NCBI RefSeq assembly: GCF_003201775.1
Contig: NZ_QJJZ01000010.1
Location: forward strand, 1 to 64,000
Reading direction: 5' to 3'
Length of the DNA: 64,000 nucleotides
Origin: Arenibacter sp. ARW7G5Y1
Lineage (GTDB): Bacteria; Bacteroidota; Bacteroidia; Flavobacteriales; Flavobacteriaceae
Made by a program: the position numbers and the translations under genes. This document shows, in pieces, positions 52,745-61,233 of the stretch (positions are counted from its first letter, which is position 1; every line of letters begins with the position of its first letter). The notes beneath the pieces were generated by a model. The model saw only the letters and a list, made by a program, of their open reading frames with translations, ran no database searches and was not told where the DNA came from.

Positions 52745-53842
52745 ATGACGTTACAATTATCTCCCAAAGCTAGAAGAATCCTTACCCGTATAATCCCGTT
52801 TGGAATTATTTGGCTGGTATCTGGTTGGATATTTTGGATCGTGGAGCAAGCTGCAGCGGGCAATTCCGATCAGGACCAATCCTCCAGGATTGCCATGAAT
52901 TTTGAGGTATTCCTATTTTCAAGCGCTGCCCTCATGATTGTTGGACTGCTCATTGGGACCATAGAACTCCTATATCTAAACCAAGTTTTTTCAAAAAAAA
53001 GTTTTACCAAGAAGATCGTATACAAAACCATTTTTTACATATTGTTGCTCTTGATCATTACTTCCGTCACCTATCCTATTGCCAAGAGCTTGGAACTGGA
53101 TATTTCAATCTTTGACCCAGGTGTCTGGGATATGTTCGGGGACTACCTTACCAGCATTACACACCTAAGTACCGATATCCAGTTAGCGACATCACTTTTG
53201 GCCTCCTTATTCTACTCCGAAATCAGTGAAAATATTGGGCACGGTGTCCTAATGAATTTCTTTACCGGAAAATATCACACCCCTACCGAGGAATTAAGGA
53301 TTTTCATGTTTTCCGATATGAAATCCTCAACGGCCATAGCAGAACAATTGGGCCATATAAAGTATTTTGAACTTCTGAAGGAGTATTACGCCGACTTTTC
53401 GGAAGCTATTATTCAACATTCTGGAGAAATCTACCAATATGTGGGGGACGAAATTATTATCTCATGGAAATATGAGGCCGGTATTGTAAACAACAATTGT
53501 ATCAAATGTTTTTTTGCCATGAAAAAGGACCTTCACGAAAGGGCAAAATGGTATTCCTCCCACTACGGCATTACACCTACCTTTAAAGCGGGATTTCACT
53601 TCGGGAAGGTGACTACAGGGGAAATAGGTGAGCTGAAGAAGGAAATTATATTTACGGGCGACGTCCTCAATACTACCGCTAGAATTCAGGGGCTCTGCAA
53701 CCCATTAAATGTAGACATTCTAATTTCTGGGGATTTGTGCCAAAGCCTAACCCTTGAACCAGAATTCAAAATACAATCCTTGGGCAAAAACGAACTGAAA
53801 GGAAAAGAGCAAAACATGGAATTGTTCACTATTAAGGATTAA
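52745..53842 (+). CDS. Membrane-anchored class III adenylate/guanylate cyclase
   Basis: 365 residues. Four hydrophobic helices in the first 175 residues (IIPFGIIWLVSGWIFWIV; LFSSAALMIVGLLIGTIELL; TIFYILLLLIITSV; and a weaker one), then a cyclase domain. Metal Asp in MFSDMKSST and YVGDEIIISW; Asn/Arg in GDVLNTTARIQ. The substrate Lys is replaced by Gln (IYQYVGD), as in the divergent cyclase at 50273. Shares a 138-base region with that gene. Confidence 0.92.
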   Translation: MTLQLSPKARRILTRIIPFGIIWLVSGWIFWIVEQAAAGNSDQDQSSRIAMNFEVFLFSSAALMIVGLLIGTIELLYLNQVFSKKSFTKKIVYKTIFYILLLLIITSVTYPIAKSLELDISIFDPGVWDMFGDYLTSITHLSTDIQLATSLLASLFYSEISENIGHGVLMNFFTGKYHTPTEELRIFMFSDMKSSTAIAEQLGHIKYFELLKEYYADFSEAIIQHSGEIYQYVGDEIIISWKYEAGIVNNNCIKCFFAMKKDLHERAKWYSSHYGITPTFKAGFHFGKVTTGEIGELKKEIIFTGDVLNTTARIQGLCNPLNVDILISGDLCQSLTLEPEFKIQSLGKNELKGKEQNMELFTIKD

Positions 53843-53894
53843 ATCAGCTTTACATTTACAGGATGTAGGCTTGCTAACCTTGCTGACAAACCAA

Positions 53895-54641
53895 CTAATC
53901 CAACGGTAGAAATGTTAAGCCTATAAAAAGCAAATTAGTACCCATATGAACAAACAATGGATATTTAAACCCAAAGCTGAGTCGTGTATATCCGGCAATG
54001 GTGGCACCAAACAACTGGGGCAAGGTTATAATAGGAAGCAGGAGTAGATTGGTACAGGTCAGTTCAAAATTAAAAATATGCAACCAGGCAAACAGCACAC
54101 AGGAAAGGTAATAAATCCACCTAAAATTATTCTCCCAAATAGCGGCTAGCTTTTTGGTGATTTTTTTCCTATACATTAAGGCATATGCAATTACACCAAG
54201 AAACAGGGAGAGCAACACCCGGGTATAAAAGGTTTCATCCACTAGGCTCAAGTTGGTTTTGTATATGGCTTTTGTAAGCAAGTAATATGATAGCGACGTA
54301 AAAGTAAAAGCCGCATACAGCGGTTTAAACTTAAGACTCAATCTAAAACAAACCTCTTCATAAAGGGGTAGAATTACACCCCCCACCAAGAGGTAGGTTA
54401 AAGGAGCAAACCGCTCCGACATATTTGCATCCGTGATATTTTTTGGCTCATAAAAAACAGCCAGTACATTTGCGATCAATAGCGAAAAGACCAGTTTAAT
54501 CAGGAACAATCCCAAGGTGTCGAATATTTTATTCTTGACTATTAAGTCTTTTAATGGAAGATACTGGGGCTGAGAGACAAACTGCATTAAGGTCTTAATC
54601 AATCTCAAATAAAATTTAGGTCGTACAAAAGGATAATTCAT
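53895..54641 (-). CDS. CPBP family intramembrane metalloprotease
   Basis: 248 residues, about six to seven helices. The CPBP motifs are EEVCFR (EExxxR) near residue 97, FAWLHIFNF (HxxxF) near 190, and HMGTNLL with the last histidine. CPBP proteins cleave membrane substrates or act in bacteriocin self-immunity. It stands between the two cyclase genes and the second regulator, and faces the same intergenic region as the latter. Confidence 0.9.
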   Translation of the reverse strand: MNYPFVRPKFYLRLIKTLMQFVSQPQYLPLKDLIVKNKIFDTLGLFLIKLVFSLLIANVLAVFYEPKNITDANMSERFAPLTYLLVGGVILPLYEEVCFRLSLKFKPLYAAFTFTSLSYYLLTKAIYKTNLSLVDETFYTRVLLSLFLGVIAYALMYRKKITKKLAAIWENNFRWIYYLSCVLFAWLHIFNFELTCTNLLLLPIITLPQLFGATIAGYTRLSFGFKYPLFVHMGTNLLFIGLTFLPLD

Positions 54642-54703
54642 AAGGTATATTTTTAGTGTTCCGCACTATTTTACAAGTGCAAGTTAGCCAGCTATATACC
54701 CTT

Positions 54704-54778
54704 AAAAGTTCCGATTATCACTAAAAGGTTCTGATTTTCAATTAGGTCTTGATTTCCATAAACAGTTCCTGAATATGA
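54704..54778 (+). repeat. Phased direct repeats with GTTC heads (possible AraC-type operator)
   Basis: Four imperfect direct repeats: GTTCCGATTATCA (54708-54720), GTTCTGATTTTCA (54728-54740), GGTCTTGATTTCCA (54745-54758) and GTTCCTGAATATGA (54765-54778). The first two are exactly 20 bases apart and preceded by AAAAG(G); the others follow at 17-20 bases. Two helical turns of spacing fits a dimer of AraC-type proteins. Located in the divergent region before the 54832 regulator. Confidence 0.5.
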
Positions 54779-54831
54779 CCCTTGCCGAGCTACTAAAACT
54801 GGATACTTTTAGATTAAAATTTGTATTTTAG

Positions 54832-56667
54832 TTGCGATTTTTTTTCTATTTAACGAACAACCCCTGCCCACGAGTGCATACCTCTTTTAATCCAAAGTCT
54901 ATTGCAGTACTCCCTTTTGTAAACATTGGAAGGGAAGAAAACGAGTACTTTTCGGACGGCATTACGGAAGAAATCATCAATGCGCTGACCAAAGTACGTG
55001 ACCTAAAAGTGACCGCTAGAACATCTACCTTTTACTACAAGGATAAACATTTGGATGCCCGAATCATTGGAAATGAGCTTGGGGTGGAAACATTGCTTGA
55101 AGGAAGTGCAAGGATTTTGAATGATCGGGTAAGGATTACAGCCCAATTGATACGCACCGACACAGGATTTCATATCTGGTCCGAGAATTTTGATCGCCAT
55201 CTTTCCGATATATTTCAACTACAGGATGAGATTAGTCTTCTAATCGTCGACAAGATTCGGGAGAATTTTGGACACCTGGAGGTTCAGGAACATTTAATTG
55301 AAGCCCCTACCAAAAATATTGAGGCTTACAAACACCTTTTAAAAGGCCGCGAATTGCGCATGCGTTGGAACGCCCAAGATGTTAAAAATGCCATCCCTTA
55401 TTTTGAACAAAGTATAACACTAGACCCTAGTTATGCCGATGCCCATTTTGAAAAAGGTTGGTGTTTGGGTATGCTTGCCAGCTGGGGATATTTAATAAAG
55501 GACGAAGGGCTTCTGGAGGCCAATAGGTACATTGATATTGGACTTCAACTGAATCCCAACTCTGCCATGGGACATTATGTGAAGGGTACCATTAGTTTTT
55601 GGGGTTATTGGAACTACAAGGATGCTTTTGAACATTTACAATTGTCCCTTAAAATTAATCCTAATTCCTCGGAAGTACGTGATGCCATGGCAGACGGCTT
55701 TTCTGCCTTGGGAAAAATAGACGAAGCCTTGGCCAATAACAAAATGGCATTGCGCATCAATCCCCTATCCGCCAACCTATATTTCACTAAAGGCAATATG
55801 ATTTACTTCAAAAAGAACTTCCAAGAAGCGGTTGTTCTTTTTGACAAGGCTTTATCAATAAATCCATGTTTTCCCTTGGCACTGGAAATGAAGGCTGCAG
55901 CCCTGATTTTAGACCGGCAGGCAGATCTGCTGGCATCGTTTGTTGAAAATACTCCACAGTTGGAACGACCCAATTCATATAGGGCCATTTATGACCTCAT
56001 GCACAACGCAGATGCTTTTAATATTTCAAAAAAAGAGGTAGAAAAAGAATTGCAGGAGGCCGCGGAGATTAGTCTTCGTGCGTGGGACCTCTATTATGAG
56101 GTTTATAGTGGCAACCATGAAATGGCCTTGAATATACTTCATAATCGGATAAAGGAAAGATCTGGACAATTGTTCAATTTTAGAAACGACCCACTATTGG
56201 AACCATTGCGTACCCATAGGAAATATAAAGAAATTGAGGATTCAATATTTCAAACCCTGGATTTGCCAGAATTTATTTTGGAGCCCAAAAGCCCCGTAGC
56301 TTCATTCCCTTTTGACAGTGGTCAAATTGAGCATTATTCCGAGGTCTTGGAACTACTTATGCACCAAGAAAAGCTATTTATTGACCCAGAACTAAACTTA
56401 AAACAACTGGCCGCCCATGTGGGGCTGCACCCCAACAAACTTTCATGGCTGTTGAACAACCATTTCGGAAAAAATTTCAACGATTTTATAAATCAATTCC
56501 GTATAAAAGAGTTTCAACAAATGGCCGTAGACCCTGCCAATAAAAACCTGACCTTACTTGGGCTGGCCTACGACAGTGGTTTCAATTCCAAAACCGTCTT
56601 CAATACCTTCTTTAAAAAAGAAACCGGGATGACCCCTAAGCAATGGTTAAAACTGAGGATGCCCTAA
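54832..56667 (+). CDS. TolB-like, TPR and AraC-type HTH regulator (no cyclase domain)
   Basis: About 611 residues, paralogous to the C-terminal 600 residues of the gene at 50273. FlgO/TolB-like part near the N terminus (KSIAVLPFVNIG, EYFSDGITEEIINAL, GSARILNDRVRITAQLIR), TPR repeats about 170-430, and a C-terminal AraC-type HTH (LAYDSGFNSKTVFNTFFKKETG). The cyclase domain is missing; there is no ATG, and the frame starts with TTG 54832. The region upstream holds no cyclase remnant. It may be the DNA-binding partner for nearby targets. Confidence 0.88.
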   Translation: MRFFFYLTNNPCPRVHTSFNPKSIAVLPFVNIGREENEYFSDGITEEIINALTKVRDLKVTARTSTFYYKDKHLDARIIGNELGVETLLEGSARILNDRVRITAQLIRTDTGFHIWSENFDRHLSDIFQLQDEISLLIVDKIRENFGHLEVQEHLIEAPTKNIEAYKHLLKGRELRMRWNAQDVKNAIPYFEQSITLDPSYADAHFEKGWCLGMLASWGYLIKDEGLLEANRYIDIGLQLNPNSAMGHYVKGTISFWGYWNYKDAFEHLQLSLKINPNSSEVRDAMADGFSALGKIDEALANNKMALRINPLSANLYFTKGNMIYFKKNFQEAVVLFDKALSINPCFPLALEMKAAALILDRQADLLASFVENTPQLERPNSYRAIYDLMHNADAFNISKKEVEKELQEAAEISLRAWDLYYEVYSGNHEMALNILHNRIKERSGQLFNFRNDPLLEPLRTHRKYKEIEDSIFQTLDLPEFILEPKSPVASFPFDSGQIEHYSEVLELLMHQEKLFIDPELNLKQLAAHVGLHPNKLSWLLNNHFGKNFNDFINQFRIKEFQQMAVDPANKNLTLLGLAYDSGFNSKTVFNTFFKKETGMTPKQWLKLRMP

Positions 56668-56752
56668 ATTTCGAGTACAGATTAAAATGATAGGGGTACC
56701 TGGAAAAACACTTCTCTTACAATACCACTTTTAACGGATGCGAAATAAACAA

Positions 56753-56787
56753 GTTCCAAATTTCACCTAAATAGTTCGGAATCATAA
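56753..56787 (+). promoter_or_regulatory. Paired GTTC motifs upstream of the outer-membrane protein gene
   Basis: GTTCCAAATTTCA (56753-56765) and GTTCGGAATCATA (56774-56786), 21 bases apart. They resemble the array at 54704. Distance to the gene start is about 70-100 bases. Confidence 0.4.
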
Positions 56788-56856
56788 GTACGGGCGTTTG
56801 ACACCCACTACATTTTCATCTTTGTCCCATAATCAATCATAAATTCTATCACAAAG

Positions 56857-57576
56857 ATGAGAAAGCAATTATTATTATTCGTTACAATGGCCACCTTTAC
56901 CGGAAAGACCATGGCCCAGGAGACTTTTATGGACATAGTGATCAACTACACCCCAACAAGTCTTCATTATGGGGACAACAACAAAGATCTTAAAGATTTT
57001 AAAAAGGGATATTGGGGAATTCAAGCAGGAGCCTCCTTCCAGGCCGGAATCAATGAGTATTTCTCCTTGGTACCTGAACTTTATTTTGTTATGAAAGGAG
57101 GACGGTTGAAAAATAATAATCCTCTTACAGGCCAGGAAACCAAGATTAGGTTCAACACCCTGGACCTACCCGTAATGGGGCGCCTTCATTTGTGCAACCT
57201 ATATTTAAACGCCGGACCAGTAATAAGTTATAACATAGGAGGCCGGTTAAAAACCGAGAGCAATGGCAACCTGTCCGGAGGTAAGTCCAAAATGGAATTC
57301 GGTTCGGAACTGGGTACCTATAGTCGCTGGGATGCCGGCTTACAATTTGGTATGGGCTATGAGTTCAAGTTTAAAAAATCGAGACTCCTACTGGATCTAC
57401 GCTACCATTATGGCATGGTGGACATAGGCAACGGAGCCGACATGTATAACCGCTATTTTAATATGAATATCCTGCTTTCCAAAAAATGGAAAAAAAATCC
57501 ATTAGAAAAGAAAAAGAGCCGGGACCTTGCCTTTTGGGAGGCATATGATGAGCAATTGGCCAATCCGTTGAAATAA
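56857..57576 (+). CDS. Outer-membrane beta-barrel protein (PorT-like superfamily)
   Basis: 239 residues. Signal peptide (LLLFVTMATFTGKTMAQ), then strands of the outer-membrane beta-barrel type (PF13568-like): YWGIQAGASFQAGINEYFSLVPELYFVMKGGR, LDLPVMGRLHLCNLYLNAGP and LLLDLRYHYGMVDIG. The C terminus has an unusual charged tail, KKWKKNPLEKKKSRDLAFW. Function unknown. It follows the AraC-type regulator by 190 bases and has GTTC motifs upstream. Confidence 0.82.
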   Translation: MRKQLLLFVTMATFTGKTMAQETFMDIVINYTPTSLHYGDNNKDLKDFKKGYWGIQAGASFQAGINEYFSLVPELYFVMKGGRLKNNNPLTGQETKIRFNTLDLPVMGRLHLCNLYLNAGPVISYNIGGRLKTESNGNLSGGKSKMEFGSELGTYSRWDAGLQFGMGYEFKFKKSRLLLDLRYHYGMVDIGNGADMYNRYFNMNILLSKKWKKNPLEKKKSRDLAFWEAYDEQLANPLK

Positions 57577-57633
57577 AATTAGTGATATTTAATCGTCATC
57601 AATCCTACACAAAAACTTTTTATACTTCCCACC

Positions 57634-58338
57634 ATGTTAAACAATAAAAGGATGGCCCTAATTGCGGGGACACTTTACCTTACGGTTATCATCTGCGGCA
57701 TTTTCGCCGAAAAACATGTACGGTACACATTGGTAAACTTAACCGATGGCGCCCAAACCGTAAGGAATATTAAGAATAATGTAATGCTCTTCCGAATGGG
57801 TTTTGTTGCAGATCTCATAATGCAATTAGCGTTTTTTCTGCTGCCCATGGTCTTGTACGAATTATTCAAAAAAACAAGTCGGGCTATGGCCGGTCTTATG
57901 GTCCTTAGCGTAACAGTGGCCGTGGCCATTATGTGCATCAATATGCTTAACCATTATGCCCCTTTACTATTATTGAATCCAATTGGAATTAATACATCAT
58001 ACGGTGTAGATCAGATAAATAGTTCGGTCCTGTTCTATTTGGAGATGCATAATAAAGGATATCACATTGCACAGCTATTTTTCGGACTATGGCTGCTACC
58101 TCTGGGCTATTTGGTTTTTAAATCGAATTGGTTTCCCAAAATCATAGGAATATTCTTGATCGTAGGCTGTTTTGGGTATCTATTGGATTTTGTCGTCTAC
58201 TTTCTTCTTCCCGAAAAAAGCAAGGCTATATCAGCATATATAACCGCTCCTGCCGACCTGGGAGAATTATTACTCTGTCTTTATCTCTTGATCCAAGGCA
58301 TAACAAGGACCAAAATAATAAATAAAAATAAGTACTAA
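57634..58338 (+). CDS. DUF4386 family membrane protein
   Basis: 234 residues, six hydrophobic helices. DUF4386 features: RMALIAGTLYLTVIICGIFAE at the N terminus, LVFKSNWFPKIIGIFLIVGCFGYLLD and a final LGELLLCLYLLIQG. Function unknown; relatives are often near stress or envelope genes. No GTTC motif in the short spacer before it. Confidence 0.88.
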   Translation: MLNNKRMALIAGTLYLTVIICGIFAEKHVRYTLVNLTDGAQTVRNIKNNVMLFRMGFVADLIMQLAFFLLPMVLYELFKKTSRAMAGLMVLSVTVAVAIMCINMLNHYAPLLLLNPIGINTSYGVDQINSSVLFYLEMHNKGYHIAQLFFGLWLLPLGYLVFKSNWFPKIIGIFLIVGCFGYLLDFVVYFLLPEKSKAISAYITAPADLGELLLCLYLLIQGITRTKIINKNKY

Positions 58339-58343
58339 ATAAT

Positions 58344-58358
58344 AATCCAGAACGAACG
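58344..58358 (-). promoter_or_regulatory. GTTC motif upstream of the serine hydrolase gene
   Basis: On the minus strand the 13-mer TCGTTCTGGATTA is identical to one at 50246-50258 on the plus strand. It lies about 65 bases before the start at 58420. Confidence 0.3.
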
Positions 58359-58419
58359 GCAAAGCTTGTCCACGCATCTTTGTCGACTATAAAATATAAA
58401 TCTAAAAAATCATATTAAA

Positions 58420-59679
58420 ATGACAACTTTATCCAGAATCCTAGTACTAACCATTCTAAGTATCATCCTTACGTTAACATCCTGCTCCAGCAATGATGAT
58501 GGAGCAACAATTAATGAACCTACCTCCATATCAAGCGCTACCGATTTAAACGTTTATCTGGGAGAACTAGTACAATCCCATACGGTGCCTGGGTTAGCGA
58601 TCAGTATTGTAAAAGGCAATAATATTGTTTACCAGGAGTCCTTTGGTTATGCCAATATCCAGAACCAAATAGCCTATACCAATGAATCAATAAATTCTAT
58701 TGCTTCCCTAAGTAAGACCTTCGTTGGAGCTGCGGTGGCCAAAGCCATTGAACAGGGGTATTTCACCTTGGAAACGGATATAAACGATATCTTGCCCATC
58801 CAACTTATTAACCCCAAGCAACCGGAAGGGGTCATCAAGATAAAACACTTGGTTACCCATACCTCTGGCCTTTTAGACAACCCTGAGGTCTATTTGGCCC
58901 ACAATTACCATATTATACCTGGTGAGGATATTGCCACTGCCGGTGCCGGCCTCCTAATGGACGAAGTTGGAATAGAACAAAGAGAAACTTTTACCTTGGA
59001 AGAATTTCTGGCTAACTATTTCGTGGAAGATGGTGATCTTTACAGTTTGGATAATTTTGCTGACACGCCTCCAGGAAGTACCTGGAACTACTCCAATTTG
59101 GCTACCGGCCTAACCGGGTATATCATTGAAACGGCAACGGGACAATCCTTTGATGATTATGTAAAAGAAAATATTTTGCACCACTTGCAAATGAATGCTT
59201 CCACTTATGATATTTCGGAAATCAATACCCACGAAATGGCTACGCGATATATAAATGAGGACACCCCGCTACCAGTTTACGCCAATGATTCCTATCCAGA
59301 GGGAAGCATGTATACCACCAATGACGACATGGGCAAGTATCTATTGGATATGGTAAAGGGTATTAAAGGGGAATCCACGGTCTTATTTTCCAAAGACTCC
59401 TATGAGCTCCTCTTTGCCCCTCAATTGGCTGCCGGGACGGTGCCTCAGGATTTTGCAGAAAACCATGGGTTATTCTGGTATTTCCAAGATGGAAAGGCCT
59501 TACATGGAGGTAACAGTTTTGGGATCTCCACACATATGGAAATAGATCAAAATGGTAATTCAGGATATGTTTTGTTGACCAATATGGATGCCTCCTTCAG
59601 TGGCAACATACAAGATTACATTGCCGTTAAAGAAAAAGTAACCACAGCCATAACCGAGTTTTTGGATGCCATTGAATAA
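58420..59679 (+). CDS. Class C beta-lactamase-like serine hydrolase, lipoprotein
   Basis: 419 residues. Lipobox LTLTSC (Cys22). Beta-lactamase/penicillin-binding fold with catalytic Ser in SLSK (residues 96-99), YSN motif at Tyr224 in WNYSNLATG, and HGGNSFG in the third position. It could be a peptidase, esterase or DD-peptidase. Lipoprotein anchoring and lack of beta-lactamase neighbours make a cell-envelope hydrolase more likely than antibiotic resistance. Confidence 0.9.
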   Translation: MTTLSRILVLTILSIILTLTSCSSNDDGATINEPTSISSATDLNVYLGELVQSHTVPGLAISIVKGNNIVYQESFGYANIQNQIAYTNESINSIASLSKTFVGAAVAKAIEQGYFTLETDINDILPIQLINPKQPEGVIKIKHLVTHTSGLLDNPEVYLAHNYHIIPGEDIATAGAGLLMDEVGIEQRETFTLEEFLANYFVEDGDLYSLDNFADTPPGSTWNYSNLATGLTGYIIETATGQSFDDYVKENILHHLQMNASTYDISEINTHEMATRYINEDTPLPVYANDSYPEGSMYTTNDDMGKYLLDMVKGIKGESTVLFSKDSYELLFAPQLAAGTVPQDFAENHGLFWYFQDGKALHGGNSFGISTHMEIDQNGNSGYVLLTNMDASFSGNIQDYIAVKEKVTTAITEFLDAIE

Positions 59680-59991
59680 GTTCCGGCCGGCATTGTCATA
59701 ATTTGCAAAATAACATATACCCTTGAATAACCTGAAGTAGTCTTTATAAATGGACACGTTTTGGACAACGATCAACAGGAGGAATTATTAGAAAATGCTA
59801 ACCTTAGAAACAATTACTGGGCTACGATTATTTGGCTGTCGGAAGGGATTCCATTCCAATAAAATAGCACCTGGCAAATAGTTCCAAATCATAATTTGGA
59901 ACGACCTGTCATGAGTTACCTATTACTTTTAATCTATGAATTATTATAGTGAATCCGATAGTCACGGACTATTAACTTTGAAAATATAAAA
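59680..59991 (+). promoter_or_regulatory. Spacer with two palindromes and a -7 element before the NmrA gene
   Basis: The 22-base perfect palindrome GTTCCAAAT-CATA-ATTTGGAAC (59881-59902) starts with the GTTC motif. A second perfect palindrome ATAGTC-ACG-GACTAT (59958-59972) touches the -7 element TAACTTTG (59973-59980). These look like operators. There is also an open frame without ATG (59731-59862, ending WATIIWLSEGIPFQ), maybe a gene remnant. Confidence 0.55.
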
Positions 59992-60882
59992 ATGCAACAT
60001 AACGAAATAAAAAAAACGATCCTTTTGGCGGGAGCCACTGGATATTTGGGAAATTATATTACCAAGGAATTGATTTCTAGAAATATTGACACTAAAATTA
60101 TAGTAAGAAAACCGGGCAAGATAATTGACATGGCCTCAAAACTGGCAGAGATTATCCAAGCCGAAGTTACACGCCCGGAAACCTTAAGGGGGCATTTCCA
60201 CGGAGTGGATACCGTGATTTCCACAGTAGGAATTACTCGCCAAAAAGACGGACTCACCTACATGGACGTAGATTTTGGGGCCAATATCAACCTATTGGAA
60301 GAAGCCAAAAAGGCAGGCGTAAAAAAGTTTATTTACGTATCCGTTATCAATGGACAATTGCACAAAGACCTAAAACTAGTGGAAGCAAAGGAAGCCTTTG
60401 TAGATCAGCTCACTACATCCGGGCTAGAGTATGCCATAATTCGTCCCAATGGGTTCTTTTCCGATATGCTCGACTTTTTAAAAATGGCAGAAAAAGGAAG
60501 AGTCTATATTTTTGGGAAAGGCAAAAAGAAATTCAATCCTATACATGGTGCCGATTTGGCCCAGGTTTGTGTAGATGCAATTGACTCCAAAAAGAAGGAG
60601 ATTGCGGTGGGCGGACCCGATATTCTTACCCATTACGAGGTTGCAGAAATGGCTCTATTAGCCTCTGGAAAGCCCATAAACATTATTCATTTACCCCATT
60701 GGGTGCGCAAATCCATACTATGGATAATGAGAACTTTTACCTCCTCTAAATCCTACGGCCCTATTGAATTTTTCTTGACCTTTATGGCTGATGACAACAT
60801 TGCACCCAGGTATGGCAACCACCGATTGTCCCATTTCTTCCAGCACGAAATCGACACCATAAAAAAAAGGACAAATGCATAA
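59992..60882 (+). CDS. NmrA/SDR family NAD(P)-binding protein
   Basis: 296 residues. Rossmann motif LLAGATGYLGNYITKEL at the N terminus, TVGITRQKDGLTYMDVDFGANINLLEEAKKAGVKKFIYVSV and YAIIRPNGFFSDM are typical of atypical SDRs such as NmrA and YbjT. A Tyr/Lys catalytic pair is not obvious, so it may be a redox sensor or reductase. Palindromic sites upstream suggest tight control. Confidence 0.88.
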   Translation: MQHNEIKKTILLAGATGYLGNYITKELISRNIDTKIIVRKPGKIIDMASKLAEIIQAEVTRPETLRGHFHGVDTVISTVGITRQKDGLTYMDVDFGANINLLEEAKKAGVKKFIYVSVINGQLHKDLKLVEAKEAFVDQLTTSGLEYAIIRPNGFFSDMLDFLKMAEKGRVYIFGKGKKKFNPIHGADLAQVCVDAIDSKKKEIAVGGPDILTHYEVAEMALLASGKPINIIHLPHWVRKSILWIMRTFTSSKSYGPIEFFLTFMADDNIAPRYGNHRLSHFFQHEIDTIKKRTNA

Positions 60883-61233
60883 ACATCCTTTTATTTGAGG
60901 GGAGCTAAAGCAAAGTCGCGACCGTATTCTTGGGCATAATTTTTTGAATTTATAGTAAAAAAACATTGGGACTAGATCTGTTACTTGATCCATTGCTCTA
61001 TGGCAAGGATAATTCCCATGCCAATTTATGTCCTTATCCAAAGAATTGATATCCTCCCAATAGTCGAAAAACGGAAGGTCAAGCCTTTCTAGACTTATAA
61101 TTTGAGACAAGGGTTTTTGTTAACCCAATTCGGGTTAAATATTTTTAAAAAAATTAAAAACTATCAACGCTTTGCGCTACATTTAGCGCTGCTTTGGGCA
61201 TAATTTACCGTTAATTATCAAATTTATAGTCCT
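60883..61233. other. Gene-free spacer with two hairpins
   Basis: TTAACCC-AATTC-GGGTTAA (61120-61138), followed by AT-rich sequence, may be a terminator for the NmrA gene or an operator. GCGCTA-CATT-TAGCGC (61174-61189) sits about 50 bases before the acetyltransferase start and overlaps a possible -7 element TACATTTA (61178-61185). No ORF is convincing. Confidence 0.45.

Noticed and set aside
59774-59802. AGGAGG followed by an ATG (28-codon frame)
   Set aside because: Looks like a Shine-Dalgarno site, but these bacteria do not rely on it, the spacing of 12 bases is long, and the product is not protein-like.
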